This document shows positions 34,954-44,208 of a stretch of DNA of 64,000 nucleotides, one piece after another. Source of the DNA: RYN-133 sp963785425 (GTDB lineage Bacteria > Actinomycetota > Actinomycetes > Mycobacteriales > Jatrophihabitantaceae). The notes below the pieces were generated by a model, which saw only the letters and a list, made by a program, of their open reading frames with translations, did not search any database and was not told the DNA's origin. The stretch's first letter is position 1. The number at the start of each line of letters is the position of its first letter. The translations under genes were made by a program, and so were the position numbers. The stretch spans positions 372,001 through 436,000 of the forward strand of contig CAWAVG010000002.1 of NCBI GenBank assembly GCA_963785425.1, given 5' to 3'.

Positions 34954-36654
34954 GTGGGTTTCGACCCGGACAGTGCGGTGTTCCGCGCGCACGAGAACGG
35001 CAAGCTGACAGTGCGCAGCACGATGCCGCTGGTCGACCGTGACGCGCTGTCGTTGGCATACACACCCGGTGTCGCCGAGGTGTGTACCGCGATCCACGAG
35101 GACGAGAGCCTGGCGCGCAGGTACACCTGGCGCTCGCGCCTGGTCGCTGTCGTCAGCGACGGCACCGCGGTGCTGGGTCTCGGCAACATCGGCCCGCTCG
35201 CGGCCCTTCCGGTGATGGAGGGGAAGGCGGCGCTGTTCAGTGAGTTCGCCGGCCTCAATGCCGTGCCGATCGTGCTGTCGACCACTGACCCGGACGAGAT
35301 CGTGGAGACCGTCGAGCGCCTGGCGCCGTCCTTCGGCGGGATCAACCTCGAAGACATCTCGGCGCCGCGCTGCTTCGACATCGAGCGACGGCTGCGCGAG
35401 CGGCTGTCGATCCCCGTGTTCCACGACGACCAGCACGGCACCGCGATCGTGGTGCTCGCCGCACTGCGCAATGCCGCCCGCGTGACCGGACGGACGCTGG
35501 CCGAGCTCCGCGTGGTCGTTTCGGGCGCCGGCGCGGCAGGCGTCGCGTGCACGAAGATGCTGCTGGCCGCCGGCATCGGTGACATCGCGGTGGCCGACTC
35601 GCGCGGGGTGGTGCACCCCGGTCGGGTCGGCTTGACCGCAGTGAAGGTCGAACTCGCGCAGACGACGAACCGGCTCGGGTGCAGCGGCAGTCTCGACGAT
35701 GCGCTCGTCGGTGCGGATGTGTTCCTCGGGCTGAGCGCCGGGGCGGTCGCGGAGGAGTCAGTGGCGCGGATGGCACCCGACGCGATCATCTTCGCGCTTG
35801 CGAATCCGACGCCCGAGGTGCAGCCGTCCGTCGCCCATCGGCATGCCGCGGTGGTGGCGACCGGACGCAGTGACTATCCGAACCAGATCAACAACGTCCT
35901 CGCGTTCCCCGGCGTGTTCGCGGGGGCATTCGACGCGGGTGCCACGGCGATCACCGAAGGCATGAAGCTCGCGGCGGCGACCGCGCTCGGCGACGTCGTC
36001 GCCGACGATCTGCGGGCCGACCACATCGTCCCGACGCCGTTCGATCCGCGCGTAGCCCCTGCGGTCGCGAGTGCGGTCGCCGCGCAGGCGCGCGCGGACG
36101 GCGTCGCGCGTCGACGCGGCCGTCCCCGTCTGAGCTCAGGCCACGACGAGTTGCCGCGCGGCGACGCCGGTGCGCGCAGCGGACCGGTCCAGTCCGCGCC
36201 ACACGGTGGCAAGTCGCGCGACCGCGACGTCGAGCTGATCGGCCGGCAGCGAGAACGGCACCCGCAGGAATCGTTCCAACGTGCCGTCGACGCCGAATCG
36301 GGATCCGGGCACGACGATGACACCGGCAGGCGCAGCCAGCATGGTCAGCGAGGTCGACAGCGGCGCGTCCAGCTCGGCCCACAGCGAGATGCCGCCACGT
36401 GGCAGGACGAAGTTCCACTCCGGCAGGTGCTCGTGCAGCGCGGCGGCCAATGCGTCGCGTCGTTCGCGCAGCATCGTCACTCGCGCCGGCATGAGCTCCG
36501 GGAGCCGCGGCACGATCTGGGCCGCGACGAGTTGCTCGAGCACGGCGCCGCCCATGTCGATCGACGCGCGCAGTGCGGCGAGTCGCTGCACCAGTTCGGC
36601 GGACGCACGGATCCAGCCGATCCGCAGGCCGCCCCACACCGCCTTGGACAGTGA
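34954..36654 (+). CDS. NAD(P)-dependent malic enzyme (reads too long; true end probably 36133)
   Basis: Oxidative decarboxylation of malate to pyruvate. Motifs seen: LAYTPGVAEVC, GLGNIGPLAALPVMEGKAAL, NLEDISAPRCFDIE (metal site), FHDDQHGTA and SGAGAAGVACTKMLLAAG (Rossmann). Similarity stops at ARADGVARR, about residue 390, the normal length. The remaining ~180 codons run antisense to the MocR gene and look non-coding. A single extra base near 36105-36130 would place the stop at TGA 36131-36133, two bases before the convergent MocR stop. GTG 34954. Confidence 0.85.
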   Translation: MGFDPDSAVFRAHENGKLTVRSTMPLVDRDALSLAYTPGVAEVCTAIHEDESLARRYTWRSRLVAVVSDGTAVLGLGNIGPLAALPVMEGKAALFSEFAGLNAVPIVLSTTDPDEIVETVERLAPSFGGINLEDISAPRCFDIERRLRERLSIPVFHDDQHGTAIVVLAALRNAARVTGRTLAELRVVVSGAGAAGVACTKMLLAAGIGDIAVADSRGVVHPGRVGLTAVKVELAQTTNRLGCSGSLDDALVGADVFLGLSAGAVAEESVARMAPDAIIFALANPTPEVQPSVAHRHAAVVATGRSDYPNQINNVLAFPGVFAGAFDAGATAITEGMKLAAATALGDVVADDLRADHIVPTPFDPRVAPAVASAVAAQARADGVARRRGRPRLSSGHDELPRGDAGARSGPVQSAPHGGKSRDRDVELIGRQRERHPQESFQRAVDAESGSGHDDDTGRRSQHGQRGRQRRVQLGPQRDAATWQDEVPLRQVLVQRGGQCVASFAQHRHSRRHELREPRHDLGRDELLEHGAAHVDRRAQCGESLHQFGGRTDPADPQAAPHRLGQ

Positions 36655-37585
36655 ACCGACGATGATCACCGACGGATCGATGGCTGCGGCGCTGCGCATG
36701 CCGGCGCAGAAGCCCAGCTCGACGAAGGACTCGTCGACAACGACCGTCGTGCCGGTCTGGCGCGCAGCACGCAAGACCTCGCGCCGTGCGTCGTCGTCGA
36801 TCAGCGCACCGGTGGGGTTGTGGAAGTCAGGGATCAGATAGGCCAGTCGCGGCGCGGTCTGGCGAAGCGTTGCGCGCATCGTCGCGACGTCCCAGCCGCC
36901 GGACGCAGTGGGCACCGAGACCGTGCGGGCGCCGATGCGGCGCACGGCGTCGATCGCGCCGGGATAGGTCGGCAACTCGCTGAGCACGCGGTCGCCGGGA
37001 CCGATCAGCAGCTGCAGCACGAGGTCGAACGCGTGCATCGCGCCGTTGCTGACCAGGATGTGTTCCGGCGTCGGTGGGAACTCCGCGGGACGTGAACCGG
37101 TCGGCGATGGCCTGGCGCAAGACCGGTAGGCCGGCCGGTTCGTACCCCTCGGTCTCGGCATAGCGGGGCAGTGCCGCCGTCGCGGCCGGGAGGGCGTCCT
37201 GCAGCACACCTGCGGGTGCGGCGAGCGCGGCGCACGACAGGTCGATGACATTCTCGACGTCGATACCGCGACGCCACCGGGCCAGCGACGGACCGGGCCG
37301 CGAACCGGCCGGCACGCTGACGTAGCTGCCCGACCCGGTACGGCTGGTCAGGAAACCTGACGATCGCAACGCGTCGTAGGCAGCGGTCACGGTCGCGCGG
37401 CTGAGCTGCAGCGCGGTGGCGAGTTCCCGTTCGGACGGCAGCCGGGTCTCCGTGGCGATCCGGCCGTCGAGAACGAGGGCGGTCACGGCCTCGCACAGGG
37501 CCGCGTAGACCGGACCGCGTTGGGTGTGCAGATCGGGCAGCAGCGCGGCCAGGGCGCGTCCACCGATCCGCGAAGCGGTAGCCAT
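36136..37585 (-). pseudogene. MocR family regulator (GntR HTH + aminotransferase), one frameshift as read
   Basis: From ATG 37585 a GntR-type winged helix (LPSERELATALQLSRATVTA) leads to a fold-type I aminotransferase domain. The frame breaks after TSRGVPT and resumes as TPEHILVSNGAMHAF. Removing the C at 37072 (CGT-C-GGT on the + strand) restores one 482-residue protein with the PLP lysine in VGSLSKAVWGGLRIGWI. No stop lies on either side, so a sequencing error or very recent mutation is likely. The yczE-like gene is divergent; YczR-type MocR proteins control such genes. Confidence 0.85.
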
Positions 37586-37603
37586 CAGGCCAGTCTGCCA
37601 CGC

Positions 37604-37642
37604 GATTGGCCTGTTGGGCCAGCCATTTGGCGCCGATTGGCC
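37604..37642. promoter_or_regulatory. Direct repeats GATTGGCC, probable MocR operator
   Basis: GATTGGCC at 37604-37611 and again at 37635-37642, 31 bases apart (three helical turns), between mocR and the divergent membrane gene. A TGGCC-TGTTG-GGCCA inverted repeat overlaps the first copy. Phased direct repeats are the usual MocR target form. Confidence 0.6.
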
Positions 37643-37678
37643 GGTGATTCGAGGGGTGCGGAGGGCCATGGTGAGGTT

Positions 37679-38326
37679 ATGGCCTGGACGCGTACTGCTC
37701 GACGGCTCGCCCAGCTCTATGTCGGGCTGTGGCTCTACGGCCTCGGTGCTGCCGTGCAGGTGCGGGCCGGGTTGGGGCTCGATCCCTGGGACGTGTTCCA
37801 CCAGGGCGTGTCGCGGCATGTCGGTCTGGCGCTCGGGACCGTGGTGATCGTGGTCGGTGCGTTGGTGCTGCTCCTGTGGATCCCGCTGCGGCAGCGCCCG
37901 GGCCTGGGGACGGTGTCGAACGTCGTGCTGGTCGGAGTCTCGATCAACGCGAATCTGGATCTGCTGCCGGCCTTGCACGGCATGTGGCTGCGTACGGTGG
38001 GCCTCGCCGGCGGCATCCTGCTCGGCGGGGTGGCCACCGGGATGTACATCGGCGCGCACTTCGGGCCGGGCCCGCGCGACGGTCTGATGACGGGTCTCTC
38101 GAGTCGTACGGGACGTTCCATCCGGTTGGTGCGCACCGGGATCGAGGTCGCGGTGCTGGTGTCCGGTTGGGTGCTCGGCGGCAGTGTCGGCGTCGGGACG
38201 GTGGCCTACGCGGTGCTCATCGGGCCACTCGCGCAGCGGTTCCTGGTGGTGTTCGACCTGCCGCCGCAGCGCGTCGGCGAGCCGGTGGTCGGGTCAGCTG
38301 CGATCGAGGTCTGCGAGCACTGCTGA
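37679..38326 (+). CDS. YczE/YitT-like integral membrane protein
   Basis: A 215-residue protein with five or six hydrophobic segments. Family landmarks are LYVGLWLYGLGAAVQVRAGL, LDPWDVFHQGVS and GPGPRDGLMTGLS. It is divergent from the MocR regulator, the known YczR-YczE arrangement. The function is unknown, possibly transport linked to a pyridoxal or peptide signal. Its last 33 bases overlap the convergent FAD oxidoreductase gene. Confidence 0.82.
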   Translation: MAWTRTARRLAQLYVGLWLYGLGAAVQVRAGLGLDPWDVFHQGVSRHVGLALGTVVIVVGALVLLLWIPLRQRPGLGTVSNVVLVGVSINANLDLLPALHGMWLRTVGLAGGILLGGVATGMYIGAHFGPGPRDGLMTGLSSRTGRSIRLVRTGIEVAVLVSGWVLGGSVGVGTVAYAVLIGPLAQRFLVVFDLPPQRVGEPVVGSAAIEVCEHC

Positions 38327-39883
38327 CGCCGCATTCCTGCCGTTCGTGGCTATGACGCTGCCGGCCGGGTGCGTTGCCGCTCCGCAGAGGTAGACACCGG
38401 GCATCGGCGTGCGCGGCGTGAGCCGGTGTTCCCACATCTGGTCCGGACGCACCTCGCCCTGGAAGATGTGCCCGCCCGTCAGACCAACCCGCGCTTCGAT
38501 GTCGGGAGCACCCAGCACCTCGTAGTTCTCCAGGCAGTCCTCGAAGTCGGGCGCGAACCGCGCGATCAGGTCGATGAACTGTCGCGCCACCTCGTCGCGG
38601 CGGGCGTCCCACCCGCCGCTCACGTCGTACGGCGCGTACTGGCCGAACACGCTCATCAGGTGCTTGCCGGCGGGCGCCGGCGACGGATCGTGCAGCGTCT
38701 GCACGTAGATCTCGCCGAACCCGACGGCGGGTTCGCCGCGCGCGCACCGCTCGAACGCCGCCTGGGCGTCGTCCAGACCGGTGGTGACGTCGACCGTGCC
38801 GCGCGCCATGAACGTCTCGCCCGGAGCGGCCGTCCACGACGGCAGCCGCGACAGCGTCGAGTTGAACTTGACCACGGGGCTGCGGATGTCCCATGCCTCG
38901 AGGCGCCTGCGGTATTCAGTCGGCATCGCCGTGTCCGCGACCATGCCGAGCAACCGTTTGGGGTCGGCGTTGCTGACGACCGTCGTGGCCGCGATGAATG
39001 TGCCGTCGTCGAGACGGACCCCTTCGCCCGGGACGATGTCGCCCACCGGGACGCCGCAGGCGAGCACCGCGCCGGCATCCTGCGCAGCGTCGGCGATGGC
39101 GAAACTGACCATGCCCATTCCGCCGCGCACGTAGCCCCAGATCGGGCCCTCGTCGAGCAGGTCGCCCTGGTAGTGCATCAGCTTCACCGAGGCCGTGCCG
39201 GGATCGCGGGGACCGGCGAACGTGCCGATCACACCCTGGCCGAACAGCGCGTCCTTGAGGCGCTGGTCGGTGACGAACTCGTCGAGCACCTCGGCGATCG
39301 ACGCGTCGAAGAGCGCGTCGATCATCATTTGCTCGCCGAGGATCTCTTCAAGCTCCGCGCGCGACGGCGAGTCGCCCACCCATGTGTCGCGTGGTCCCTT
39401 GCGCAGCTTGAGCCGCATGTCGTCGAAGAACTTCTCGTAGGCGACGTAGCCGTCGATCTCTTTACCGGGCAGGCCGAGTTCGCGCAGCCCGGCCACCGTG
39501 CGTTCGTGGTCCATCCACTGCGCGAACGCCGTGCCGTCGTCGAAGGGCACCCACAGCTGTGGGTCGGCGACGTAGATCTCGAGCCCGCGCTTGGTCAGTG
39601 CGAGATCGGTGATCACGTCCTCGTCCAACAGGCCGACCACGTACGCGCACGGACTGATGACGTAGCGGTCGTCGTCGAAGGGCTGCTCGAGGGTGCATGC
39701 GCCGCCGAGGCGGTCGCGGGCCTCGAGCACGAGCACCTGCTTGCCGGCGCGGGCGAGGTAGGCCGCACACGTCAGCCCGTTGTGGCCGCCGCCGACCACG
39801 ACGACGTCCCAGTGCCGGCCTGCCAGTTCACCGATCGGGGCCGGCAGCCCGACCTTGCCCAGCCGATCGGCGACCGCGTTCAC
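38294..39883 (-). CDS. Phytoene-desaturase-like FAD oxidoreductase (PYROXD2-like), copy 1
   Basis: A 529-residue flavoprotein. The N-terminal dinucleotide-binding motif is VVVGGGHNGLTCAAYLARAG, followed by LEARDRLGGACT, and the C-terminal FAD motif GVYLCGAATHPAGSVIATNG. It is related to the second FAD oxidoreductase at 47467. GTG 39883 overlaps the Rieske stop (GTGA), so the two are probably co-translated and act on the same substrate, perhaps oxidising a C-N or C-C bond. Confidence 0.85.
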   Translation of the reverse strand: MNAVADRLGKVGLPAPIGELAGRHWDVVVVGGGHNGLTCAAYLARAGKQVLVLEARDRLGGACTLEQPFDDDRYVISPCAYVVGLLDEDVITDLALTKRGLEIYVADPQLWVPFDDGTAFAQWMDHERTVAGLRELGLPGKEIDGYVAYEKFFDDMRLKLRKGPRDTWVGDSPSRAELEEILGEQMMIDALFDASIAEVLDEFVTDQRLKDALFGQGVIGTFAGPRDPGTASVKLMHYQGDLLDEGPIWGYVRGGMGMVSFAIADAAQDAGAVLACGVPVGDIVPGEGVRLDDGTFIAATTVVSNADPKRLLGMVADTAMPTEYRRRLEAWDIRSPVVKFNSTLSRLPSWTAAPGETFMARGTVDVTTGLDDAQAAFERCARGEPAVGFGEIYVQTLHDPSPAPAGKHLMSVFGQYAPYDVSGGWDARRDEVARQFIDLIARFAPDFEDCLENYEVLGAPDIEARVGLTGGHIFQGEVRPDQMWEHRLTPRTPMPGVYLCGAATHPAGSVIATNGRNAASAVLADLDRS

Positions 39884-41031
39884 GGTCGGCGGCCCTGGTA
39901 GGCGCGCGCCACTCGAGTCACGAACTGGTACACGCCGTCCTCCTCCTTCGCCAAGGGCCCCGGCCGCGCGTGCGGTGAGGTCAGGCCGCGCTGCACCGAT
40001 TCGCAGGCGGCCCAGTCCTGGCGGTTGGTGAGATCCCAGAAGTCCACCGCGTAGGACGGGTCGAACCCCGGCTGGTCGCTCACCTCGCGGGGGAACGCCC
40101 AGGCGCACTCGACATGGGTGCGGTCGACGGCCACGGGTGTCATCAGGTGGGTCATCACGTAGTCGGGATGCAGACTGACGAGCAGGTTCGGATAGCCGAC
40201 CAGGTACATCACTGTGCGGCGCTCGACGTCCGACAGCCCGGCGATCGCGACGCCGCCGCTTCGCCCGTCCAACGACATCGTGTCGGCCTCGGGGATGAGA
40301 TCCATCGACCCGCCCATCCACTGTCCCGGCAGCGCGAGATTGTCGCCGCTGGTGGGCGGGCTGATGCGCGAGAGCTCGGGATGGATTGTCGAGCAGTGGT
40401 AGCACTCCTGGTAGTTCTCGGCGATCACCTTCCAGTTGCAGGCAAGCTCGTAGGAGTGCCGGGCCACGATTCGCAAATTCTCGGGCCGGTAGGAGCCGAC
40501 GATCTCGTCGCTGCCCGCCACGTGCTCGGCGAACGGGCCGGCGGTGCCGCTGGAGTCGACGAACAGCCAGCCGTGCCAGTCGACGACCCGGAGCGGGACC
40601 AGACCGAACGAGGTTGCATCGAACGTGGGCTCGTTGCGCAGGCTCGGGGCGTTGCGCAGTGACCCGTCCAGCCGGTACGACCACGAGTGGTACGGGCACA
40701 CGATGCTGCGCCGCTTGGTCGTCTCGCCACATTGGAGCAATTCGTGCCCGCGGTGGCGGCAGGTGTTCGCGAACGCGTGGATCCCGCCGTCCTCGTCGCG
40801 GGTGAGCAGCACCGTGCCCGCGCCGACGGCTACAGCCTGCTGGGCGCCGGGTTCGGCCAGGTCGGCCGAATACCCGACACACATCCAGGACGTGAAGATG
40901 TTGCGCTGCTCCCACGCGAAGACCGCGGGGTCGACGTAGGCAGCCCGCGGCAGCATCCGCGACGAGCCGAACGGTGCGAGTGCGGCTTCGAGTTCGTCAG
41001 ACCCGACCGGCGCTGCGTCCTGATTGAACAT
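39880..41031 (-). CDS. Rieske non-heme iron oxygenase, alpha subunit
   Basis: A 383-residue oxygenase. The Rieske 2Fe-2S ligands are C-x-H in NTCRHRGHE and C-x2-H in VCPYHSWSY. The mononuclear iron site contains NYQECYHCSTIHPEL. The single-gene form with no ring-hydroxylating beta subunit resembles quaternary-amine demethylases of the GbcA/Stc2 kind, but that is inference. No reductase gene is adjacent. A TetR-type site overlaps its start codon. Confidence 0.88.
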   Translation of the reverse strand: MFNQDAAPVGSDELEAALAPFGSSRMLPRAAYVDPAVFAWEQRNIFTSWMCVGYSADLAEPGAQQAVAVGAGTVLLTRDEDGGIHAFANTCRHRGHELLQCGETTKRRSIVCPYHSWSYRLDGSLRNAPSLRNEPTFDATSFGLVPLRVVDWHGWLFVDSSGTAGPFAEHVAGSDEIVGSYRPENLRIVARHSYELACNWKVIAENYQECYHCSTIHPELSRISPPTSGDNLALPGQWMGGSMDLIPEADTMSLDGRSGGVAIAGLSDVERRTVMYLVGYPNLLVSLHPDYVMTHLMTPVAVDRTHVECAWAFPREVSDQPGFDPSYAVDFWDLTNRQDWAACESVQRGLTSPHARPGPLAKEEDGVYQFVTRVARAYQGRRP

Positions 41032-41039
41032 ACAGTCAG
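41024..41039. promoter_or_regulatory. TetR operator copy A (Rieske promoter)
   Basis: TTGAACATACAGTCAG overlaps the Rieske ATG (41029-41031). It matches copy C in 13 of 16 positions; the ideal palindrome would be TTGACTGNNCAGTCAA. The site is at the head of the Rieske-FAD operon. Confidence 0.65.
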
Positions 41040-41063
41040 CCTAGAGCGACCGCAGCGGCGGCG

Positions 41064-41942
41064 CTAGACCTCGCCGGCAAACGCGCCGACGCTGCGATCG
41101 GCATGTGTCGTGTCACCACGGGTCAGGATACGGAAGATGGCGTACCCGGCGGCAACCACGATCAGCGAGGTCACCAACAGGATGGTGGCGAGCGCGTTGA
41201 GCGCCGGTGTGGGTGCCGCGCGCGCCGTGTTGTAGATCTTGACCGAGGCCGGTTCGGTGGACGCGTCGCCGGACAGGTAGCGCACGATCACGAAGTCGTC
41301 GATGACGTCGGCGAACACCAGCACGGTGCTCGCGAAGATGGCCGGGGTGAGCATCGGCAGGATCACCCGGCGCAGCGCGCCGACAGGGGAGGCCCCGAGA
41401 TCCTGGGCTGCCTCCTCGTAGTGGCGCCCGATCGTGGCCAGGCGCGCTCGCACGAGGACCGCGGGATAGGACAGCTGGAAGGTCACCAGGCCGACCACCT
41501 GCGCCGTGGTGCCGAGGTAGAACGGCACGGCGATGATCGTGATGAGGAACAGCAACGAGACGGCGAGCAGGGTCTCCGGGATCACGAACGACAACAGCAT
41601 CAGTGCGTTGGCGGTCTCGGGCAACCGGCCGCGCCAGCGGTCGATGCCGATCGCGAAGAGCACGCCCAGCGGCACCGTGATGACCGTGGTCAGGACGCCG
41701 AGTTTGATCGTCTGCACGACCGCGGTGTGCAAGCTCGCGTCGTGCCATACGGAGCGGACGGGGTCGCCCCAGTACCACCGCATCGAGAAGCCCTGCCAGC
41801 TGGTACGCGACCGTCCGTCGTTGAACGAGAAGACGACCGCGACGACGACCGGCAGGAGCGACCACAGCAGGTAGACGACTGTGATCGCCAACAGGATGCG
41901 CGGCTTGCGCCACGGGTCGCGCCACCACCGCACCGGGTTCAT
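41064..41942 (-). CDS. ABC transporter permease, PotC-like
   Basis: A 292-residue inner-membrane permease with about six helices and the EAA loop EEAAQDLGASPVGALRRVIL, which contacts the ATPase. It is the last of three overlapping genes (binding protein, permease, permease). ATG 41942 overlaps the preceding stop by four bases. Family members import spermidine or putrescine and related amines. Confidence 0.9.
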   Translation of the reverse strand: MNPVRWWRDPWRKPRILLAITVVYLLWSLLPVVVAVVFSFNDGRSRTSWQGFSMRWYWGDPVRSVWHDASLHTAVVQTIKLGVLTTVITVPLGVLFAIGIDRWRGRLPETANALMLLSFVIPETLLAVSLLFLITIIAVPFYLGTTAQVVGLVTFQLSYPAVLVRARLATIGRHYEEAAQDLGASPVGALRRVILPMLTPAIFASTVLVFADVIDDFVIVRYLSGDASTEPASVKIYNTARAAPTPALNALATILLVTSLIVVAAGYAIFRILTRGDTTHADRSVGAFAGEV

Positions 41943-42853
41943 GTGGCGGTCAGCTCGCCCCGCGCGACCGAGCGCACGTAGTACAGCATGGGTAGCAGCG
42001 ACGCGATGAGGACGAGCAGCACGAAGGCGCCGGCGTAGCCCGTCTCGCCCGGTGTCAACACGGTCTGGTCGATCAGGTTGCCGGCCATCGCCGTGCGGGG
42101 TGAGCCGGACAGCAGATCGTTCGTGTAGTAGTCGCCGAGCATCGGCAGCGACGTCAGCAGGACGCCCGCGATGATCGTCGGACGACACATCGGCAGAGCG
42201 ACGCGCACAAAGGCGCGCACCCGGTTGGCGCCCAGATCGCGGGCCGCCTCGAGCATCGACTGGGGAAGGCGATCAAGTCCTGCGTACAGCGGCAGGATCA
42301 TGTACGGGACGTAGCCGTAGACCAGGCCGAGGATCACGACGACGCTGCGTCCGGACAGCCAGTTCACGTGCACGTCGAACAGACCGCCGAGACTCAGGGC
42401 CTTGTTGAAGAGTCCGTCCGAACCGAGCACGTTCACCCACGCGAGCATCCGCATCATGTAGCTGATCCAGAACGGCGCGATGAGCAATGCCAGGATGAGC
42501 CCCTTGCGTTTCGAGCTGAGCCGGGCGACGTAATAGGCGACCGGGAAGGCGATGGCGACGCAGAGCGCGCTGGCGAGCACGACGTACACGACGGTGCGTA
42601 ACAGCGCCGGGCCGAACACGGCGTTCTTCCCGACGATCCGGTCGAGCACATACGTCAGCTGACCGGCGCGCCAGTGCAGCGGATTCCAGATCGGCGCTGG
42701 CGTACGGAAGGTCGGGTCCGTCGCGCCGAAGACGATCGCGAGCACCACGTACAGCGGGGTGAGGAAGAACAACGCCAGCCACGCGAGTCCGGGCAGCGAC
42801 AGCAGCGGCCAGGGCGAGAGCCGGATGCGCCTGCGGGCCGGAGCGCTCGTCAC
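41939..42853 (-). CDS. ABC transporter permease, PotB-like
   Basis: A 304-residue permease with six helices and the EAA motif MLEAARDLGANRVRAFVRVAL. It forms the heterodimeric channel with the PotC-like product. GTG 42853 overlaps the binding-protein stop (GTGA). The residues MAPDLARVQGGR of a longer frame are within the preceding gene and are not expected to be translated. Confidence 0.9.
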   Translation of the reverse strand: MTSAPARRRIRLSPWPLLSLPGLAWLALFFLTPLYVVLAIVFGATDPTFRTPAPIWNPLHWRAGQLTYVLDRIVGKNAVFGPALLRTVVYVVLASALCVAIAFPVAYYVARLSSKRKGLILALLIAPFWISYMMRMLAWVNVLGSDGLFNKALSLGGLFDVHVNWLSGRSVVVILGLVYGYVPYMILPLYAGLDRLPQSMLEAARDLGANRVRAFVRVALPMCRPTIIAGVLLTSLPMLGDYYTNDLLSGSPRTAMAGNLIDQTVLTPGETGYAGAFVLLVLIASLLPMLYYVRSVARGELTAT

Positions 42854-44103
42854 GCGCCCGCCTTGAACGCGAGCCAGATCCGGTGCCATGCGGCATCGTT
42901 GTCGACGCTCAGCTCAAGCAGGCGGTAACCGACGTCGAAGTACTCCTCGCGCACGACCGCACTCGCCAGGTTCTTCGGGACGAACCCGCGCGCGACGACC
43001 GTGTCAGGAACGAGCGAACGCTGTGGCGGCTGGTAACCCACGTAGCCGAAGTTGGCCAGGGCCGTCTTCGTGTCCAGAACGTGCTGCAGGAACAGATGGG
43101 CGAGCACCGGATTCTGGCCGCCCTTCAGCACGACCATCAGGTCGTTGTCGACCATGCCCTTGCCGTCATCGGGGAACCAGTACCGCAACACGTCCACCGA
43201 CGTGCCCTTGGGCAGGTAGTACTGCGCGTTGACCACGTCGCCCGACCACATCTGGCACTGCCCGAGCTGCCCGGCGGGCAGGTCGTTGTACATCGTGATC
43301 GTGACCTTGGGTTGGGTCGTCTGTTGCAGGTCGGCCAGCTGGCGGTTGATGAGGGCGAGGTCTGCCGACGACGCGGTGTTGATGTCGGTCCTTCCCTCGC
43401 GCAGCAGGCACATTCCCATCGCGGTGTGCCAGTCGTCGATGACTGCGGTCTTGCCGCGGTAGGCCGAGTTCCAAAGCGTGTCGTAGGGGTTCGCGAGGGT
43501 TGCGATGTCCGTGCTCACCAGGTCGGCTCGCCAGCCGATGCCGGTCGTGTAGACGGTGTACGGGATCGTGTAGCGCCACTCCTGGTCGTACCAGGGGTTC
43601 TGGAACGCGGGCCAGACGTTGTCGATGTTGGTCAGGTACGAATGGTTGAGCGGGCGGACGAGCTGCGCGGCCACCAACCGGCTGATCTGGTCGTAGCTGG
43701 GGAAGTAGATGTCGTACGGCACCGCGCCGGTGCGGATCTTGGTGATCGCCTCGTCGGTGTCGTTGAAGGTCGACACGGTGACGTTCACGTTGTACTGCGC
43801 GTACTTCTTCTCGAACGCCTTCACGACGCTCGGGCCGATGTAGTCGGCGTAGTTGTACAGGCGCAGCGTCGCGTTTCGCTCGGGGGTCAGGTTGTCGGCG
43901 ATCGGCTCGTTGCCGGCTGCGATCGGCCAGGTGACAGGGTGGTTCGGCGCTGCGAGCGTCAGCGAACCCGACACCGTGCGCGACTGCGCGGCGCGCAGGC
44001 ATCCCGCGAGTGTGCCCGCCGCGGGCAGTCCGGCCGCTGTCGCCGCCAGGCGAAGGAACGAACGCCGTCGCATCGGCGGGACGGGGTCGCGGGCACCGCT
44101 CAC
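42850..44103 (-). CDS. Polyamine-type ABC transporter substrate-binding lipoprotein
   Basis: A 417-residue extracellular protein. A twin-arginine-like signal (RRRSFLRLAATAAGLP) ends in a lipobox, LAGC. The mature part is a PotD-type binding fold: LRLYNYADYIGPSVVKAFEK, then DIYFPSYDQISRLV and VLRYWFPDDGKGM. Ligand could be an amine or other cation. GTG 44103; a second start at MRRRSF is equally plausible. Divergent from the aminotransferase. Confidence 0.88.
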   Translation of the reverse strand: MSGARDPVPPMRRRSFLRLAATAAGLPAAGTLAGCLRAAQSRTVSGSLTLAAPNHPVTWPIAAGNEPIADNLTPERNATLRLYNYADYIGPSVVKAFEKKYAQYNVNVTVSTFNDTDEAITKIRTGAVPYDIYFPSYDQISRLVAAQLVRPLNHSYLTNIDNVWPAFQNPWYDQEWRYTIPYTVYTTGIGWRADLVSTDIATLANPYDTLWNSAYRGKTAVIDDWHTAMGMCLLREGRTDINTASSADLALINRQLADLQQTTQPKVTITMYNDLPAGQLGQCQMWSGDVVNAQYYLPKGTSVDVLRYWFPDDGKGMVDNDLMVVLKGGQNPVLAHLFLQHVLDTKTALANFGYVGYQPPQRSLVPDTVVARGFVPKNLASAVVREEYFDVGYRLLELSVDNDAAWHRIWLAFKAGA

Positions 44104-44158
44104 CTGACCTCCCGCGGCTCGTCCCGGGTTCTTGTCGCGGTTGTGACTCTGGCATAGA

Positions 44159-44174
44159 CTGAATGCTCAGTCAA
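44159..44174. promoter_or_regulatory. TetR operator copy B (transporter/aminotransferase divergent promoter)
   Basis: CTGAATGCTCAGTCAA in the 105-base gap between the divergent binding-protein and aminotransferase genes. It shares the CAGTCAA half and the TGAA half with copies A and C, so it could control both transcripts. Confidence 0.65.
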
Positions 44175-44208
44175 ACATGCCGAGCCGCTCGAAAGGCGGG
44201 GTTCCAGC

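Noticed and set aside
36136..37585. Separate aminotransferase gene and separate GntR gene
   Set aside because: Both halves join seamlessly into one MocR protein when one base is removed, and neither half has its own start or context.
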